DNA from: Larus michahellis
Lineage: Eukaryota > Chordata > Aves > Charadriiformes > Laridae
DNA length: 64,000 bases
Direction: 5' to 3'
NCBI RefSeq assembly: GCF_964199755.1
Contig: NC_133898.1
Span: 30,321,985-30,385,984 of the forward strand
Shown: positions 36,949-49,600 of the stretch, in pieces
Numbering within the stretch: the stretch's first letter is position 1
Layout: each line of letters opens with the position of its first letter
Translations under genes and position numbers: made by a program
Notes under the pieces: model-generated
Database searches by the model: none
What the model was told of the DNA's origin: nothing
What the model saw: only the letters and a program-made list of their open reading frames with translations

Positions 36949-38416
36949 TTGATACTATTACAAAAGGGTCTTTAATGCAAACTGAGTAGCTTGTAGGCCA
37001 GCATGGCTCTGCTGAGACCTTGAAGAAACAGGAAAATGCCACTGAGGAAAAGCTACTGGCGCCCTAACTCAGCATCTGTACAGAGAGCTCTCACCAGCAA
37101 AGGAAAGAGAATGGCACGCTGTGAAAATCACAGGTCCTGTAGAAGAGCCAAGGGCTAGGATGCTTTGTGGTGACCAACAGGAGATGGGGAAGGAAGAGAG
37201 GGATTTCCCTAGATGACTGGCTTCTGGGGAATCATCCCAGTGGGGCATAGCCTCCTGGAGGACTCTGTAGCTTTGTTGTTCTTTTGCCCGTTTCCAACTC
37301 CTTTCCCTGGGGAACTTTGCAGCAGCATGTGGGTACTACAGCCAAGATAAAACCCTTTGAAGCTGTGCCAACTCTGGGAAGAATTCCAGCACATGAAATC
37401 CATCCTAGAGTAGAAATGTGCAGTTTCTTCCAGGATGGGGGAGGGCAGCATAAAACAAAGATCGAGATCAAACCCTTAAGAGCTCTCTAAGACAGTGGGA
37501 TTCTGGCTCGCGCTCTCTCCCCTCTGGGCTATCTAAGATTGAACACAAGGCTTTCTTATTAGCACCAGGCTGTAGTTTCTAGTCCCTTGGTAAATTCTGC
37601 TGCCAGCAAGCCCCTAGGGACAGAAAGCAGAAGTTCACTTTTAATCAAAAACTCAGGGCTTCCAATTACAGCATCCAGTTTGGGACGGACTATTTCAACT
37701 CTAGGTCAATGAGGGAGAGTTTAAAGCTTTCTGACAATCAGCTTGGTGTTTTTCAGCTGTATGTCCTTGTGAAGTAATGTGATTGTGTATATGAAGTAAA
37801 AACAAAGGCTTGACGTACTTAGCATAGCCTTAGCTGTTTAGAAGATGTGGGATCTCTAGCAAGGGATCACCACAATTTGCAGAAAAATTCTTGTTTGGAA
37901 AAAAGTTAACCATCTTTTTTTTATATAGTTGCAAGCCACTGTATGGTACTGAATGCTGAGATGAGTTAATGAGTTTCATGCTACAGCTCTGTAATCATTT
38001 TATTTGCACTCACGTTCTATTTTGACACCTTCAGTATTGACTGTATTGATGCAATATTTGATGGACTGCTGGGAGAGACAGGACATTCTGACACACTGAC
38101 ATAAAGCTCTTTGTTACACTGCAATGTCTGAATGTGCTCACTCTTTCTTAAGGAGAATCAGGAGTAACTAAGTTCCCTACCCTTATGTACAAAGCCAAGG
38201 AAATCACCTGAACGGTGTTCACACTATCACAGTACCCTGTGATCATACTGTGTCCTTCATTAACAACCTCCAGATAGCAGATACCATTCTCATTTAACAG
38301 CCAGGAAGGAAGACAAATCTGACCTTTGGTCAAAGCCATTATGTCATGGAGGCCAGGCTGTGGCAGTGCCTGTGACAGCTGGTGTGCCTCAATTTACCTA
38401 TAATTTCTATTTCCAC

Positions 38417-38422
38417 AATAAA
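38417..38422 (+). terminator. RD3: Candidate RD3 polyadenylation signal
   Basis: AATAAA on the plus strand about 2.5 kb after the RD3 stop. A TCCCTGTACC-type pyrimidine-rich stretch, not a clear GU-rich element, follows within 40 bases, so this is only a candidate. Confidence 0.35.
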
Positions 38423-38440
38423 ATGTATCAAAACCTTTAA

Positions 38441-41400
38441 ACAGTATCATTCTCCCTGTACCTCCTCTGCAAGTTACACTGGGCTCACAGTAGCATCTAT
38501 TGGTAAAGGGATATTCAGCTATCAAGCTAATAAGGTTTCTATTCTTACTACACGCTGTTACTCTTACAGGTATAGAAGTAGAATCATGTTTGCCTGTAGC
38601 TGGCTGCTTGGAGACGGACTGTGACCTTCTGCATTGTGTGTGCACCAGCAGGTACTGAAGCAGAGCTGGGGAGGTGGTTAGGATGCATGACTGCTGCACT
38701 GTCCTTGTGGTGCTCATTTTTCTTAGGAATGCTGTAGACTGAACTATAAATGATCCTTTGGTCACAGCATGTGGCACAACTACCCACCCATGTTTGCCTT
38801 GTCCTAATTCCACATTTTGTGTGGCTAAATTAGCATTTTAGTTAAAATCAGGAGTGTGCAACTCCTGACTGTCACCACCTACCGTGCTATGGTCCATGGC
38901 ACTAAGCAGGTACAGTGGGCGGACTAGACTCCTTTTGGATGAAGCTAACCCAAGTGATCCATTGCAGCTGGCTCACAGACCACAAAGCTGGACTAAGGCT
39001 CATCTGAAGTAAACCCTCATGAAACTTGCGTAGTGTGAACATCAGGTCCTCACTGATAACTGTCTGACTCTACAGCTCTGCTCCTCCAGGCTGCACTATT
39101 TTCTAGTGTAGAAAAAAAACCATTTCTACACAGCCCTGATGAGACTCTCCGATCTGTTCTTAGCCCCTCCTGAGAGCTAGACCAGTGTCTTCATTCTTTA
39201 AGATGATGAAAAAGTGAAACAGCAGCACAACATCATAAAAAAACCCAAGTGAATAAGGATCATTCTAAATCCTCAATCATTCTCTCAAAACTGAGCAAGG
39301 GTTTTGGTATCAGCCCAGAGCATCGCTGTTGCCCTACTGCTGATAGCGTTATGCTGTTCAAAGGACATTGTTACACCTGGAGAAAAAGCAGTCCTAGACT
39401 TACTATAAGTTCTAACATGCAATGGCAACACCTCTATAGCAGCTCAGTGCACTGCTTAGCTTCGAGGGGCTAACACTCCTCAGAGTCAGTACTCATCTGA
39501 GAGAGACTAGGCAGCCCTGCTTCCATGACTTCTACAGACAAGCCTGGCCCACAGGCTGTGGTAGCCAGCAAAGGTGTGCAGGAAGTGAGGTTCCTCACCC
39601 AGATCAGCATATAGTTTAGACAGCTATCACACCGTGGGGAGTTGGAGTAAGCTTCACAGGAAATACCTGTCTGCTGAGATTGCACTGTTTATACATTTCA
39701 TCACAGAACCTCAGAAAATTAAAGCAAAGCTGTGAAATATAAAACAATTTTTTTGTACTTGTTGTCTTTAATTAAAGATCTCCTGAAATATAATCTGTCT
39801 GCATGTAGCCAAACACAACAGCTGTTCCACTGCCCTACTGTGCACTGTGTATGTATCAAAGGAGGAAGGCAAGAATGGTAAAGGCACTTGATCTAAACAA
39901 ACAACCCCATCCTCTCTCTTACAGGCTACAAATGCAGCCACCTACCTTCTATCTTGCTACCTCTACAAACAGATCCCAACATTTAAGGTGATAAATAACG
40001 AGGATTAAACAAGCGCAAAGGTCCGAAATTCTCTGAAGTTAAGTGGTTTACAGATACAACCTTGAACTGAAGTCTTCATCAACATGCTTCCAAGCACGTC
40101 TTACATTGAAATAAGATGTAAGAGCCAAAATGGGTGGTTTTGTCTCCAGATACTTTTCAATCACTTCTGCATATGTTAAAGCATGCATATGTTAAACAAA
40201 AGGAAGTAAATTTTTTTTTGCCACACAAAGTATTACTGAAGTATGGATTGCCTGGCTCAGCACATTCTAGAGGTCAGACAGACAAGTGGTTCCAAAAAGT
40301 GACTACACAAGTTCAGAGAGTTAGTAAACCACACTAGTCAGGATGCAGCCTACAGCACTGGGCTTAAGCCACTCCTTGCCAGAAGCTGTGGACACGCAAA
40401 TCTCTCTGTGTTGTTGCTTACACTGCCTCTCCAAAACATTGCTATAGACCTCTCCCAGGGGAAGACTATGGATGGCTAGGCCTTGACTGGATGGCCATTC
40501 TGATATTCCTGTGTTCTGCTACACTTCCCTGATAAAGGACCGTAGTTTTGCCCCAAAAGCATTCTGAGAAGCACTAGACTGCGTAAGTTAAAGCATTTTT
40601 GGTTGTGCCCTGCAATAGAGGCAGGGCTATTAAGCATCCCTCAGTTCTACCCACCCGTGCCAGGCAGAGACATCGTAATCTCGGCGCCTGCCTTCCCCTA
40701 GTACTGCTGTCTGTGCTTTGGGCTGTCAGCACAAGGGACCTCTTGTTCCCTTTGTATGATCAGACAAGCTGGCTTACATCAGAAGGACACTGTGCTGACC
40801 CTGAGAGTTCGGTCTCAGGCCCAGGTCTCCCAATGACTGCCGTGTATTTTCTGTGCAGTTGCTGCACAAAGATATTCTCAAACTAAGGGAAAATCTTTGC
40901 AGGATCAGGTCTTAATAAACATGACAGAAAGGCAAGGAAAAGGGCTACAAGATGCACCACAGATGTGGTGATTTACGGTCACCTGTGTATACTCTATGCT
41001 TCCGGTAATTACTGTTACACCTGTTCAGTGATCATAATGCCGTATTCTCAGAGGCCTCTCAGCCCTCAGAGTCACAGTCCATGTGCAGTACCTTTGCCAA
41101 CATTATTCTCTGCAGTGCCAGGTTGCCTAAAGCAACAGATTACACCTGATTTAGCCTGAAGACTATTCAAATAACTAGATGTGGTATGAAGCAGTGACAG
41201 TGCAATACTCCTCAGGTATTGTTATTTATTATTTTTTTTCTATATTCTGGCACTGGAGGTCTGATATTATTTCAGAGATGGAGAAGAGCAGGGTGCAGTT
41301 TCTGAAGAACTCAGCAGCCCCAAGTAGGGATGGCGCAAGAACATCTGGTCCTTCCAGGTCCCTACTGGCTCTCAGCAACCTGCTCCTGTTGCATTCAACT

Positions 41401-44400
41401 ACTTAGAAGGTAAAGGCTTTGTTCTGCCTTCAGCACACAAGAAGGACCAGACTATCGTCTGTCCACAGCACAGCCAAGAGCAAGACATGAACGAAAACTA
41501 GATTAAATTCATAGGACAGCAGTAACAAGTGTTCCCCATAAACACCACATAATTAGGCCTTTGCAGGCTAATTACAGGGTTTCAGAATAAGAAAGTCCAA
41601 AGCCAATGTCCAAAGGTAAAAAAAAATAAAAATACTTCCATGACAGTCCAGCTGGACAGCAATGCCACCTGCCGGCAGATTTCCCAGCACTAATTAACAG
41701 AGAAACAGGCAGCAACTTTCTAACCAGGCGTCTCCTGGCAAATACAGATTCCTCACTCTCCGGCTACCTTTCTCTCACACCACTGTCACCCAGAGAGCAG
41801 CTCACGAATGGAGAGCAAAATGAACACAACTGATGTTAGCTGTAATGTTTAGCACCTTATCGGAAGACAGCACCAGCGGCCAGCATGCTTGTATCAGAAC
41901 AGTTGTCATCTTAAACATTGTGTCTCTGTGATCAAAATACATTTCTCAGACTGGATATTAATGATGTTCTTTCATGCTGCTTGAACAGACTCAAAACATG
42001 CTCCCTTAGAGCTCTCAGCACCATGTCCCGCTCTCCCCTCAGAAAACACCAGATGTTTCACACTCCTTGTGAATCACAATTTAAGACCGAAATTGTGCAG
42101 GCAGGAAAAAAAATACCTGCCGTCAACAGACAAATAAATCATGATCTCTGCACTGGACAGTAATTTTGATGATTCATTTTGTCCAGAGATGGAAATAGAA
42201 GGCTGTGTGTTTGCCAATAATTTTAAAAAGCAGTTTCTCAAAAGCTTACCGCCCTACAGCTTCAAATATCACCAAGTAGCAGACTGGAGGATTTTCGGAT
42301 GTGCCCAGGACCTCATATCCTTCAGAAGGACCCACTACCACTTAAAATCCGGCCATTTCATGGAGTGCCCAAATGAGAGTGGAGCTCCCAAGGTTGAGAG
42401 TTGAGCAGAACTTTGTAAACTTGTTTCTAAATGTGCACAGCAAAGACCAGGAGGAGTAGGTTTAATACATACAATAAAGCATATTAGAGCTCCATCCAGT
42501 GGTCACGGCTTCCACCCAGACCTACCAGGGCAGGTTCAGTGGGGGACCTCTGGCCAAGTAACTTCAGCCTCTCTGAGCCCTGCTTTTCACCTGCATATAC
42601 AGCTCACTCGGTTTTCCTCACTACAGAGGATGACTGGGACGCTCTTCCATTCCTGCAGCATGAAAAATCCAGGTACATCAAACCAGCACAACTTGCCTAA
42701 GTTTAACCATACTCAAATATTGAACAAGCATCAAAATTGCAGGCCAGTGCACGATGATACGTCTTAAGTTCAATGGAGGCAAGTACTTCCAAGACAAAGT
42801 GGTATTTAATAAGTATTTTCTCATCTTGATCTCTTGTAGATTTTTGCATGGGCAAAGGAGTCAAGTTCAGGCAAATCATGAAGGAAACAAGAGTAACAAA
42901 GAATTGCATTGCCCATGAGAACTGTCTGAATCACTTAATTACTTGCATCAACCACTCTTTCACGTTTGGGTTTTCCCCCGTTTTCCCTGCATAAGAAAAG
43001 AAGCTTAAGTAACTGTGTACCATCCCCTTCCAGTAACTTTAGAGACTACTACCAGTTGCATCAATTGTGGAGATATCTTTAGAAATACCTAGTTCCTTTC
43101 CTGCTTCATGACAATTACTCCCTAGATCTGGGAGCTCCAAATGAACACCCTTCACCATGGGACCGATGAAAACCACACAGCCGTCTTACATTTATGCCTG
43201 CCTAACTACAGCACACAAGCAGGAGACAGGACTACTGTGGTAGCGAGGCCTTAAAGAGCAACAGGCACAAATCCCAAGGGACCAAGTCTTATCAGTTCTG
43301 ATGCCTGTGGCATATCATCTTGTAAACAGGATAGAATACTTAGAAAGTATGGTGCCAAGGAGGATGGGCATGGTGGCAGCAGCTCAGAGAATATATCCTT
43401 CCCTTCCTTCCCATCCCAGTGACTTCTGTTTCTGGAATTTATGTTGTTAAAAAAAATTCAGTTGAATTCTGCATGATTCCCAGAATGGAAAATGGTGCAG
43501 GGACACAGAAAGTGGGCGTGACAGGGAAGACTGTCACACACACAAAGAAGTAGGTTTCACATCTGAAAGACTTCTATTACTCAGCATTTTAGCAAGAATC
43601 TCAACGTGTCCAGCCAGGTAAGCTTCTGCAGCCCCTTCCTTATCACCTGACCTCTGCCCCACTCCATGACTTCTGACAGCAGCAGTCTCCCTCCATCCCT
43701 ACCTCATACCTTTTCTATTGTTCTATTGTTCCAGCCTTCATCTTCCCCCACGATATGCATTTTTAAGACCAAGTAACAAGGGTCTCTGTCATCCATTTGC
43801 ATATCAGGTCGACATCCCACGCTGCTTCACAGTTCCCTCATACAAATTTCTCAATCTGTATTTCATCACATTCCTGTACATCTCTTACCTTACTGTCATA
43901 ACCTTCACATCTGCGGGTTCAATTGCCACAACAGTAATCTGAAGCAGTATTAAGAAACTATGCTTTAGTGAAAAGGTCAACAAAATTAACTTCTTTCCTG
44001 AGGCAGCAAGGTACGGGCAGTTATTCTGGCGGTATGGGCCTGTGCTCACTAGGGACCCCGGAATCTGTTGGCCAGCTCCAGACGGCAGTCTCAAAGATAC
44101 TCGGTCCCAAGAAGATGCACGTGATCTCAGTGCTTGTGGAGAAAGATGGAGGAGGGAAGGATGCAACATGAACTCAAACCTCTTCAGAAACCAAAGAATC
44201 TACATGGAGATGGGTAGGAAAGTAAAGGAGGCTTATAAAAGCGGCAGCTGCTGGGAAGTTTCAGACAGCACTTACAACTAACTGGGCAGGAGAGACTAAA
44301 ACTTAATCACCGCCACAGAACTTAAGCAGCCTGGCTTTCTAAAAGAAATGACAGCTTAAGAAGTAAACGCTGACAGAGAAGTACTTTAAAGCATCACCAA

Positions 44401-45411
44401 AGCATATCCAGCGTGTCAAAACCGAAGAGGAAAATTTCCTCTGTCCTGAAACAGCAAAAAAGGTTGTGGTGGTGGTGGTCTGACTCATTTTTGTACAGTC
44501 AGAGTTGGCAACTACCAAAACCCTAAAAGAAGAACAGACCATATCATCTTAATAAAAGTCCTTTGCCTTTTCCATACTGGCATGGAACAGTGAAGGAGTT
44601 TTCATGATCTTGACCTATCTTGAATAAGGCAGCAAAAAGCAGATTATTTCAATCAAGTCTGAACCTTCCAACCAATGCAGCTCTTTACAAATGAGATCTC
44701 TGGGTTTCCCGTTCCTATCTTCCAAACTTCTACTTTTTTCCCCCCAGCTAAATTTTCAGGAAATTACGCTATCTTTACATAAAGTATAACTTGGGGAATG
44801 GCAAGGATGTTAGTGTCTTCTAGAATGTGTCTGGGATTAACCTGCTTAAGAGAAGTCCAGAGATAAAAGCTGGTTATCTGGGCAAGATGCTTTGGCACCT
44901 CTAGCCAGAAGATACCAAAGTAGTGTAAATCAAAGCATGATTCCCGTGAAACAAAGGAGGAGGGGTTTGTTTTTCCCCCTACTGACATTTCAGAACAGTG
45001 CTTCCAAAAAAAAAAAGCTTCCATCACCAGGTTAAAAGTCAAAGAAAGTCCAGATTTACCTACGTGTTTTCATGTTTTATGTCCATGAGGGTGTAAGGAC
45101 TTGCTCTTCTGGATCACGGCTTTAGTCTCTAAAGAGCTAAATCTCTGCAACAATTGCAAAATGTTTCATACACACACACAAAAAATTAACCTAGGGAAAA
45201 GACCGGATTCTAGCATCTTCAGAAGGTTTCACACATCAAAATAGTTTTAAAATTATCCCTTGTGCAATGGTACAAATCTTCAGATTTACTCAGAACACCA
45301 TGGCAGACACAGACACAAAGAGTTTTCCGTTTCTTTGCTCTTTAATGAACTCCCCACACTCTGACCACTGTACACCTGATATTCTTGTCAAAGTCAACTA
45401 CCCTTGACTCC
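38441..45411. other. Intergenic stretch between convergent genes
   Basis: No gene is recognised on either strand. The longest frames (139 codons or fewer) have no family resemblance. One MIR-like relic lies at 42,545-42,600, and a short (GGT)n patch near 44,464-44,478. Part may belong to long 3' UTRs of RD3 (plus) or of the minus-strand gene. Confidence 0.55.
42545..42600 (+). repeat. MIR-like SINE core relic
   Basis: 'GGACCTCTGGCCAAGTAACTT' (minus one end base), then 'CAGCCTCTCTGAGCCC' and 'TTTTCACCTGCATATA' follow the order of the MIR core (gaccttgggcaagt, cttaacctctctg, cctcatctgtaaa). The copy is short and diverged. Confidence 0.4.
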
Positions 45412-45417
45412 TTTATT
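45412..45417 (-). terminator. Candidate polyadenylation signal of the minus-strand gene
   Basis: On the minus strand this reads AATAAA, in the context TTGAATAAAGG. It would give the unnamed gene a 3' UTR of about 1.2 kb after its stop at 46,587. Other signals may exist. Confidence 0.3.
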
Positions 45418-46586
45418 CAAGCATTCCTAAACTGTCATTCCCGAGGAGCACTTGCTACACAGGGGATTCAAGTGGAGTTCCCACATCAGGGTTACGTACA
45501 CAGGGACCTGCTGGGTAATCAGAAGCCAAAGCTCTGGAAGGAAGCAAGCAAGCGCTGAGCAAACTACCACTGCTAACACACACGCACGCTCAAGTTACGC
45601 TGGGGCCAGCTGTATATCCAGACCTGTCTCATCTCACAGTGATGTGTCAACACACCTGGAGGGTCACTGTCACTGCCTGCCTTGGCATCATTCCTATGGC
45701 TCTTTCCCTTTCCATTAGACTAAGATATGTGGTATGTGTCGTGGCACTTCAGACAGAGGAAGATTTGATAAACAGTTCACGGGATCAGAAAGGCAGGCTA
45801 GAACTCCAGAGTTTTTAGGTCTAGGGACAGCAACTCCAGATGTGGGGGGTAAACTATCTATTGTGAGCTGCCTTTCAACGGCTGACCGAGATAAATGAAC
45901 AAAACCAGAAATGCTTTCCACTTCTATTTTGGGATAAAAATCATTCCGCTTCCATTATTGTTCTAGAGTATTTTACTGTTACACCTTCTAGTAAGAGAGA
46001 GTAATAAACTTTCTAGAGAAAGATCATATCTTAAACTTTGAAAGAAAATCATATACTAATGAATGAACTGTCAAAAAATCATTTATGTAAAAGCACGTTC
46101 TATTTACAAAGGTCAACTTGCTCTTTAGGACAAATAAAACAACTACTGGAAAAAATATTCATATAGAAACGCCTCATCTTTCAAATAGACATTTACAAAT
46201 ACTCTGCTTTGTTTAAACTACTAGAAACTTTAAGACATTTGAAATTAAGAGTGCGTTCTGCATGCAGTTAGGATAGAAATTACATTATTGGACTTCAGTG
46301 TGTCAGTTCTTATCATTGTCAACAACACACTCTTAAGCTCTTCTAAAACACCACAGCCTGGCTATTACCTTAGGATCTCAAAAGGAGGACATGGATCTTC
46401 ATTAACAAGTTATGAGTTACTCTTCGTTTTGCCATTAAAAAAGGACATCCCGATTGTCTTCACAGCAGGAGAGTCTGGTCTTGTCAAACTTGGCGTCCTT
46501 TTCCCTGAGTTTCCCTTTAGTGTTTTGCTAGGCATGATGATCGTTGGCTTGGTATATTTACAAGTCCTTGGTTAACACTCTTCCCA
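45418..46586 (-). other. Probable 3' UTR of the minus-strand gene
   Basis: This follows the stop codon of the unnamed gene. It holds a frame open from about 45,954 to 45,715 on the minus strand (68 codons from an internal GTG); this frame has no ATG at its head and no known family, so I leave it as untranslated. Confidence 0.35.
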
Positions 46587-46637
46587 TTATAAGGCAGAGT
46601 TCAGAAATTCAAGGAGTTCTGCACGGTTCCGGTCTCT
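46587..46637 (-). CDS. Unnamed gene, last coding exon (residues 146-161)
   Basis: A strong acceptor (pyrimidine-rich tract ending CTCTACAG) opens the exon in phase 0. It reads RDRNRAELLEFLNSAL and then TAA (46,589-46,587). The amphipathic pattern of the tail contrasts with the low-complexity rest and is the most diagnostic segment for homology searches. Confidence 0.8.
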   Translation of the reverse strand, partial: RDRNRAELLEFLNSAL

Positions 46638-49600
46638 CTGTAGAGCAGAAAAGCAGAGGCAGTGGTTTAACAGACCTCTACTCAGTGGACCAAGGCTGCA
46701 TAACCCTGCTTTCTGTGGGGCTTTCGCATCTCAGCATGCTGCACAACAAACGCTACCACATTCAAACAGCTGGATATGACTAGCTACTAGTTAGGTGTGA
46801 GTGCCTGGAGGAAGTGCAAGGCTGTGGGTCCTCAGGAGAGATGCCAGAGGAGACAAGCTGTCACTATCACTATTTCATGATACATTTTCTAAGTGGCTCC
46901 CTGTGGAGGCTCCACTGGGTTGTCATCATGTAGCTCAAAGCCTGCTCAGGAGGAAACTGAAAAGCAGAAGAGATGCAATTCTCCGGTGTCTGAGGCACTG
47001 TACACACAGCAAGTCTTGTGCTCTGGGAAGTACCATTTTGGTTCTACGTGTAAGCAGCAGCTTGCAGCATAATAGAAAGGGAGCCATGAATTTACGTTCT
47101 TTCTTTACCTTATGTAAGCTCAAACAGTCAAAACTGGTGTTTTTAAAATCAGAATTTATAAAACAATCATTAAATCTTAAAATATTGTGAAGAATGGATG
47201 TTGTTCAATTGGGCATGTTCATGACCACGGACACCAATCAAAAAAGGACCAACATCAAATATTTGACATCAAATATCGTAACACACAGGTTACTAGGATA
47301 AGACTAGAAGCATTCAACATAATTTTACACAAACTTCAGTGGCACAGAAGGAAGAGAATGTATTTTTGATCAAATTTAACTTCGAATGCTCCCATCTGCT
47401 TTGGTAACTATAGAATGAACTGTTATGGCTGAATCAGAATCTACCACACTGGATATTTCAGCAAAGTAACACTTTTAACACATACTGACTAGTGGCAGAA
47501 GCCCTCTGCAGATCACCCTAAGGTGTGGAAACTGCTGAAAAGAGTGAACATATTATTTAAGTGCTGAGTCCAAACACCCATAGCAATAGCACAAAATGCT
47601 GTTCATGGTATCTGTTTTCCTGGGTATCTCAGCAAAAACATCTGACTGCTTTGAGAGAATGCATGAGCATTGGTCCTAATACTACTATCATCTTTTTTTA
47701 ATTCCTCTCTAAATAATGGCGTTAGAGAAACACAGTAAAGCAGCAATTACCGCAATTGATCGCAAGAGACTGGAAGAAGATGAGGACAATTAAAAACAGT
47801 GCAAATTAAATCAACAGAGAAAGCCACGAATCAGCTAAACATTACGGACTGAAATTCTAAGAAGCTGCACAAGCATCCTTTGGTTTATCTACTCATGCCC
47901 AAGTACTCCAAGACCACTAATAACACAAAACCTGCCAAAAGAATGAACTAAAATTTCTCAGATGGCATCATAGCCACATTAAAAGCTGCAATCAATTTAC
48001 ACTCCTAACTGTAAGACCTATTCTCCTACAAAAGACTACTATTAAAAAAAATATTAAAAGATACAGTATTTTCCCTTAGGGATACATAGATTATTTTAAC
48101 TCATACCTCTTTATCCTTCTTAGTCTTCTTTATTTTCATCTTAATTTTCTTTCCAGTTATCATGCTGTAGTTTTCATTCTTCTTTTTGTTTTTAAAGAAC
48201 TAAAATGAGATCACACATTAGAAAGACATAAGCCTTGCTTTATTTTGTAATGTTACAAATCTTAAATAAAATTACAGACAATAATATTTTATACTTCTTA
48301 ATTATCCAAAACAACAGAGATAGGTTTCTATTTGCTGATGGCAAAACTGGTGGTGTTATAAACATTTTTATGACAGGACAGATTAAGTGTTTAGATGAGA
48401 AATATAGCGGGACTTCAGACTCACAGAAGCATACCTTGGAAAGCTGGACAGGTCCTGTTTTCTCTCTCTTTTTCTTCTTTTCTTTCTTTTTCTTCATTTT
48501 GTTCTCTTTTTTCCTTTTCTACAAGTATAAGACATGTAATCTTATGCTTACAGTCTCACAAGGGCAAAAAAAGGAAACCTACAAGTAGCTCTTAACGCCC
48601 CAGCTAGTCAAGACAGCCACTACTGCTTGCCCTTACCACTGCTGAACAGGCACTATCTGAAGCACACAGAAAGTAATGCAGCAGGGCTAGCAACCCTTGA
48701 GACCTTAAGGAACAGAAATGGTCTGATCTCTGATTCTCTCTCTTTTAATGTAACCCAAATAGATAAAAATCATTGGCCAGAAGGCCCTAATAAAACGAAA
48801 AAGAAAAATTACAACAGCAAGAATCTACTACTCTCTATCACTGACTACGAATAGTTTATTCTATCAGAAATTCTATAAACTTACCAAGATTCCCCACTTG
48901 TCTCTTCTTCAGAGACTACTCCAAATTCTAGCTGGACCAGCAACGACTGGCAAAAGGAACCTTTAAATTATTTCCCCTTTAGTATATAGTCAAGTATAAG
49001 ACAACCTTTCAGCTCACCTGCTGTAACCCTAAAAGCGCAAGTCAGATTTACATAGCCATAGACAAAAGCATTACATCTTACATGACATTGAAAGTTATCG
49101 AAGAACTATTTTCTGTTTGTTAACTAGTTACTTCTCCTAGTAAAGGTTTACCTTTTTGTTGTGTTTTTCTTTTTTCTTTTTCTTTGATTTAGACTTAGGA
49201 GAATCTAAAACAAAACAAAACCCTGTAAGCTTAGCATTCTGAAAAAAGCACTTGGTTTTACAGATAAGGCATACAGAAATGCAAAATATAAGAAGACAAT
49301 GCTTAATCCAGCTATATATATTAGTGCTGGTTGAAACTAATCCTGAGAAAAGCACCACATGAACTTACTGCCACTTACTGGTCTAATGTGGAAACTGAAA
49401 ATACCCGATTTACTCAGTGATTACTTATACCAATATATTATATTAATAGAGACAATATTTCTCTCTTTCTGCAGCTGTGCTCAACAGATTGCAAATATCT
49501 GTTTTATAGCCAGGGATCCTGACTTGCAAAGAAGGCAACAAAAAGTACAGTTAGGGCTGACAAACCACTGCAAATATTATCACTGTTCAAGGCAAATGAA

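Larger units (their letters stand above)
35878..38440 (+). other. RD3: Probable RD3 3' UTR
   Basis: After the stop there is no further coding sequence. The first clear plus-strand AATAAA I noted is at 38,417-38,422 (context ACAATAAAATG), which would give a 3' UTR of about 2.5 kb. Further signals at 40,914-40,919 and 42,473-42,478 could serve longer forms. A 10-bp perfect hairpin lies inside at 36,926-36,948. The real cleavage site cannot be fixed from sequence. Confidence 0.45.

Noticed and set aside
45940-45965. Alternative last exon of the unnamed gene, acceptor CTCTAG before NNNGSGMIFIPK
   Set aside because: The pyrimidine tract is weak, while the acceptor at 46,638 is strong and gives a better C-terminus closer to the previous exon.
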